The notes under the pieces are model-generated. The model worked only from the letters and a program-made list of their open reading frames with translations, did no database searches and was not told the origin of the DNA. The position numbers and the translations under genes were made by a program. Positions 61,738-64,000 of a DNA stretch of 64,000 nucleotides are shown piece after piece (the stretch's first letter is position 1; each line of letters begins with the position of its first letter). Source of the DNA: an uncultured bacterium (GTDB lineage: Bacteria > Vulcanimicrobiota > Xenobia > Xenobiales > Xenobiaceae). The DNA lies in assembly GCA_934636825.1 (NCBI GenBank), contig CAKUBG010000005.1:52390-116389 (forward strand), in the 5' to 3' direction.

Positions 61738-62499
61738 TCAATGGCAAAAATAAAAAGTGGTCGGAAGGTCTGTCCAATTTATTGTGGTGACATCTACCGA
61801 ATCCGGTATAAAATTCAAAGCTAAAGATAAATACATGCCCTCCAGGACTTCAGCGCTTTGCAAATATAGGCATTGCGGGGAAGGCAAGGGATTGGAGGTC
61901 AAACTTTTGGGTAGATCGGACAATACTTCAAAAGAACTTAAAGAAATGTGCATGCCCGTACCCCAAAGTTTTAAACAAGCTTCTTTGCGTGTCCAAAGTT
62001 TGGTAAAAAGTTTGTTTTGTTGGGTAGACCCTTGGCATAAATATAAGCTTTGCCATTCTTCTGCACTAAAAAAACGTTTGGCTAAAGCTAAAACTGGACG
62101 CTTCGCAACCGCTTCTAAATCTAAACCCACTTCTGCAAATGCAAAGCAATCGGTTGTGGCAACCGTAGCTAAAGCTGCCCAATCTCCGGAATGGCTCAAA
62201 TTGAAGGCTAAGAGATCGTTGCCTTTTAGTTTGGGCTTTCCGAAAGGCCCCCTGTCAAAAGAAAAACCGGCGGCAGTTTCTAATAGTTTGGTATCTTGCC
62301 AATGGGAAGTCTTGTGCAATTGTTGAGCTAAAAGCAGCCTAAGTCCTATATGAGCAGCAGCAAAACGGTTACCCAACTGGGCAAAGGCAAATTTTGCTTT
62401 GCGCTGCTGCTCTTCACTATTTAAAAGATAAGATTCCATTTCCCTGAAGTTATCAGGGAAATGGGCCAAATCAAAACAAATAATGTTTACTTTTGGCAA
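61738..62499 (-). CDS. 4'-phosphopantetheinyl transferase (Sfp type)
   Basis: 253 residues, two-lobed Sfp type. Signatures: FNLSHSGDW (100-107), EVGLD127-LE129 and W169-TRKE173-ACLK177. It transfers phosphopantetheine from CoA to carrier proteins. Its place between fabI and the U32 gene suggests it activates the fatty acid synthase ACP (an AcpS role); no polyketide or peptide synthetase genes are in the window. The start lies nine bases after the fabI stop. Confidence 0.92.
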   Translation of the reverse strand: MPKVNIICFDLAHFPDNFREMESYLLNSEEQQRKAKFAFAQLGNRFAAAHIGLRLLLAQQLHKTSHWQDTKLLETAAGFSFDRGPFGKPKLKGNDLLAFNLSHSGDWAALATVATTDCFAFAEVGLDLEAVAKRPVLALAKRFFSAEEWQSLYLCQGSTQQNKLFTKLWTRKEACLKLWGTGMHISLSSFEVLSDLPKSLTSNPLPSPQCLYLQSAEVLEGMYLSLALNFIPDSVDVTTINWTDLPTTFYFCH

Positions 62500-62508
62500 A
62501 GAAATTGC

Positions 62509-63270
62509 CTACATTCCAACTATATTGTAGCCGCAGTCGACGTGCAGCACTTCGCCGGTGATAGCTGAAGAAGCTTGAGAAAGCAAGAATACAGCGCTTT
62601 CGCCGACTTCAGCAGCGCTTACACAGCGTTTGAGAGGGGAACGCTCGCTGGTAACGTGGAGCATTTCGGTGAAGCCATGAATACCTCTGGCGGAAAGTGT
62701 TTTGATAGCGCCGGCGGAAATAGCATTCACTCTAATATTCTGAGGGCCTAAGTCGGCGGCTAAATAGCGTACAGAAGATTCTAAAGCCGATTTAGCTACA
62801 CCCATGACGTTGTAATTTTTAACAACCTTTTCTGCGCCGAAGTAACTAAGGGATACGATGCTACCGCCTTCAGTCATTAAAGGAGCGGCTCTTCTGGCTA
62901 AAGCTACCAGAGAATAAACGCTAGTTTCCATGGCTGTTAAGAAGCCGCTGCGGGAAGTATCAACAAAGCGTCCCATAAGATCTTCACCCTTGGCAAAAGC
63001 TACAGAGTGGACCAAAAAGTCCAATTTGCCCCATTTGGATTCAATTTCTTGGAAGAGGGTGTCCAAACTGGCTTCGTCGTTGACGTCGCAAGGCAAAATA
63101 TAACTGGCTTGCAAACTTTCAGCTAAAGGACGCATACGTTTTTCGATGGCAGCATTAAGATAAGTGAAGCCTAACTCAGCTCCTTGTTGTTTGGCTTTTT
63201 CAGCAATCCCCCAAGCAATGGAATTAGCATTGGCTAAACCGACGATCAATCCGCGTTTTCCTTGCAGCAT
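62509..63270 (-). CDS. fabI: enoyl-[acyl-carrier-protein] reductase (NADH)
   Basis: 253 residues. It catalyses the last reductive step of fatty acid elongation. Rossmann GLANANSIAWGIA (11-23), Y143FGAEK, the catalytic Y153NVMGVAK160 and the ISAGAIKTLSARGI segment near the substrate loop are all FabI-typical. GAGG (in AGAGGAG) lies eight bases before the ATG at 63270; the frame is open further upstream but without homology. First gene of the fabI - phosphopantetheinyl transferase - U32 operon. Confidence 0.95.
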   Translation of the reverse strand: MLQGKRGLIVGLANANSIAWGIAEKAKQQGAELGFTYLNAAIEKRMRPLAESLQASYILPCDVNDEASLDTLFQEIESKWGKLDFLVHSVAFAKGEDLMGRFVDTSRSGFLTAMETSVYSLVALARRAAPLMTEGGSIVSLSYFGAEKVVKNYNVMGVAKSALESSVRYLAADLGPQNIRVNAISAGAIKTLSARGIHGFTEMLHVTSERSPLKRCVSAAEVGESAVFLLSQASSAITGEVLHVDCGYNIVGM

Positions 63271-63370
63271 TTTATGTGCTCCTCTATGAAAAATAAAAAA
63301 TAAATCTTGCCTGCCCTTCAATTTTGGACGGCTCTCTCCTGTCGAGAAGTGTAGGTGAAAATTAAGCACA

Positions 63371-63400
63371 AAAAAAAGAACGCCTCCTAAAGGAGACGTC
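63371..63400 (-). terminator. terminator of the first small helical-protein gene
   Basis: CGCCTCCT / AGGAGACG stem followed on the minus strand by TTCTTTTTTT, 33 bases beyond the stop at 63434. Confidence 0.75.
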
Positions 63401-63433
63401 CTTGTACAGCTAACTAGCTATGAGGGCTAGGAA

Positions 63434-63670
63434 TTAACCGCGAATGTACTCATCCCATTTGCCAAACATTTTGTCCTGGGTTTTAGCGCGGTTGACGGTG
63501 ACGTCCTGCTGGATTTCGAAGATCTTGGTCTGGGTGTCCTGGAGGATCTTCCAGCGGTTCATCTGGCTCTTCTGAGCGTCGGCCTGCATAGAGGTGTAGA
63601 TGCTCTGAGCATTCTGGTAATCGTTAGCAGTCATCTGAGCGATGCTGGCGGCAGTAGTAAAAGCTCCCAT
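63434..63670 (-). CDS. small helical protein, copy 1 of a tandem pair
   Basis: 78 residues, predicted all-helical: MGAFTTAASIAQMTANDY, then a Gln/Lys-rich middle, and a conserved C-terminus with IFEIQQDVTVN and KWDEYIRG. No signal peptide, membrane helix or Cys. GGAGG lies eight bases before the ATG at 63670; the frame extends to 63718 but without support. Copy 2 (63872-64000) is almost identical. Size and helical character resemble type III/flagellar small filament or needle-like proteins, but there is no recognisable homology. Function unknown. Confidence 0.78.
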   Translation of the reverse strand: MGAFTTAASIAQMTANDYQNAQSIYTSMQADAQKSQMNRWKILQDTQTKIFEIQQDVTVNRAKTQDKMFGKWDEYIRG

Positions 63671-63800
63671 GGTAATTACCTCCGTGAACGGAAATTCTTT
63701 TCTTGTGTCTGGTATCACTCCAGTTAAAGAAAAAGTAAAGACCTATTAGTAAAAAAATAATAATTTTATTAAAAATATTAGGAAAAATTTTGAAAATAAA

Positions 63801-63832
63801 AAAACGCCCCCCGAAGGAGACGCCTTTTTTAG
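63801..63832 (-). terminator. terminator of the second small helical-protein gene
   Basis: On the minus strand AGGCGTCTCC, TTCG and GGGGGGCGTT form a G-U-rich hairpin followed by TTTTTTT. It lies between the two copies. Confidence 0.7.
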
Positions 63833-63871
63833 CTATCTATCGACGGCTAAAAAAACAACGATGGTTAAAAA

Positions 63872-64000
63872 TTAACCGCGGATATACTCATCCCACTTGC
63901 CAAACATTTTGTCTTGGGTTCTGGCGCGGTTGACGGTGACGTCCTGCTGGATTTCGAAGATCTTGGTCTGGGTGTCCTGGAGGATCTTCCAGCGGTTCAT
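63872..64000 (-). CDS. small helical protein, copy 2 (cut by window edge)
   Basis: The C-terminal 42 residues of a second copy. It differs from copy 1 by one residue in this stretch (Arg for Lys in NRAxTQ) and by few bases. Upstream sequence lies beyond the window. A strong terminator follows it, so each copy appears to be an independent unit. Confidence 0.78.
   Translation of the reverse strand: MNRWKILQDTQTKIFEIQQDVTVNRARTQDKMFGKWDEYIRG

Noticed and set aside
1..64000. tRNA genes, rRNA genes, CRISPR arrays, insertion sequences or prophage
   Set aside because: No cloverleaf with a TTCGA arm, no regularly spaced repeats, and no transposase, integrase or phage structural gene was seen.

Overview
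The window looks like chromosomal DNA of a flagellated, probably anaerobic bacterium. Evidence for this: superoxide reductase but no oxygen-respiration genes; rod, rod-binding and sigma-28-type flagellar genes; the MEP isoprenoid pathway (IspE); type II fatty acid synthesis (FabI); strong GGAGG ribosome binding sites with occasional GTG/TTG starts; and signal-peptide and lipobox proteins. Several gene types (nucleotidyltransferase/phosphomannomutase fusion, Ycf45-like R3H ATPase, yaaO-tmk-holB gene order, archaeal-type ProRS) are shared with Firmicutes, Cyanobacteria and deep uncultured lineages. I cannot place the organism from sequence alone; an uncultured gut-associated lineage (for example around Eremiobacterota/Xenobia) is only a guess. 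I saw no tRNA, rRNA, CRISPR array, insertion sequence or phage.

Layout. 1-4.5 kb: left-edge partial gene, a helix-turn-helix/coiled-coil protein, superoxide reductase, a membrane protein and a large lipoprotein. 4.6-7.7 kb: an EF-G paralogue with a small basic protein, and RidA. 7.9-20.7 kb: an envelope region with three large multi-pass membrane proteins resembling GT-C glycosyltransferases, an ABC-2-like permease without its ATPase, IspE with a MobA/IspD-like nucleotidyltransferase, and a DUF3857 protein. 20.9-31.3 kb: ThrRS without TGS, a CPBP protease, a PAS/GAF/RsbW-type ATPase followed by a degenerate M14 carboxypeptidase, a phosphate permease, a probable small RNA, and a MerR regulator.

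31.6-36.5 kb: a flagellar cluster (FliK-like, FlhB C-terminal fragment, two rod proteins, FlgJ-type protein, FliA-type sigma). 36.6-46.7 kb: a TPR protein with 30-bp tandem repeats, ProRS, a sugar nucleotidyltransferase/mutase fusion, an S-adenosylmethionine hydrolase-type protein and unknowns. 46.8-52 kb: a decarboxylase - R3H ATPase - tmk - holB run. 52-59 kb: alpha-amylase and a nuclease-family protein, both without a signal peptide, an S9 peptidase, a small repeat protein that looks like a 7(1) septoil knot, and an SGNH hydrolase. 59-63.3 kb: an operon fabI - phosphopantetheinyl transferase - U32 protein. The right edge holds two near-identical copies of a small helical protein gene, each with its own terminator.

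Most transcription units are short and separated by clear intrinsic terminators. The most interesting points are the promoter-to-terminator small RNA at 30.4-30.7 kb, the duplicated small helical protein at the right edge, the predicted knotted repeat protein, signal-less enzymes with Ser/Thr/Ala-rich N-termini that might be type III/flagellar export substrates, several enzymes that have lost catalytic residues, and a recurring noncoding GCCGCCGAC inverted repeat.
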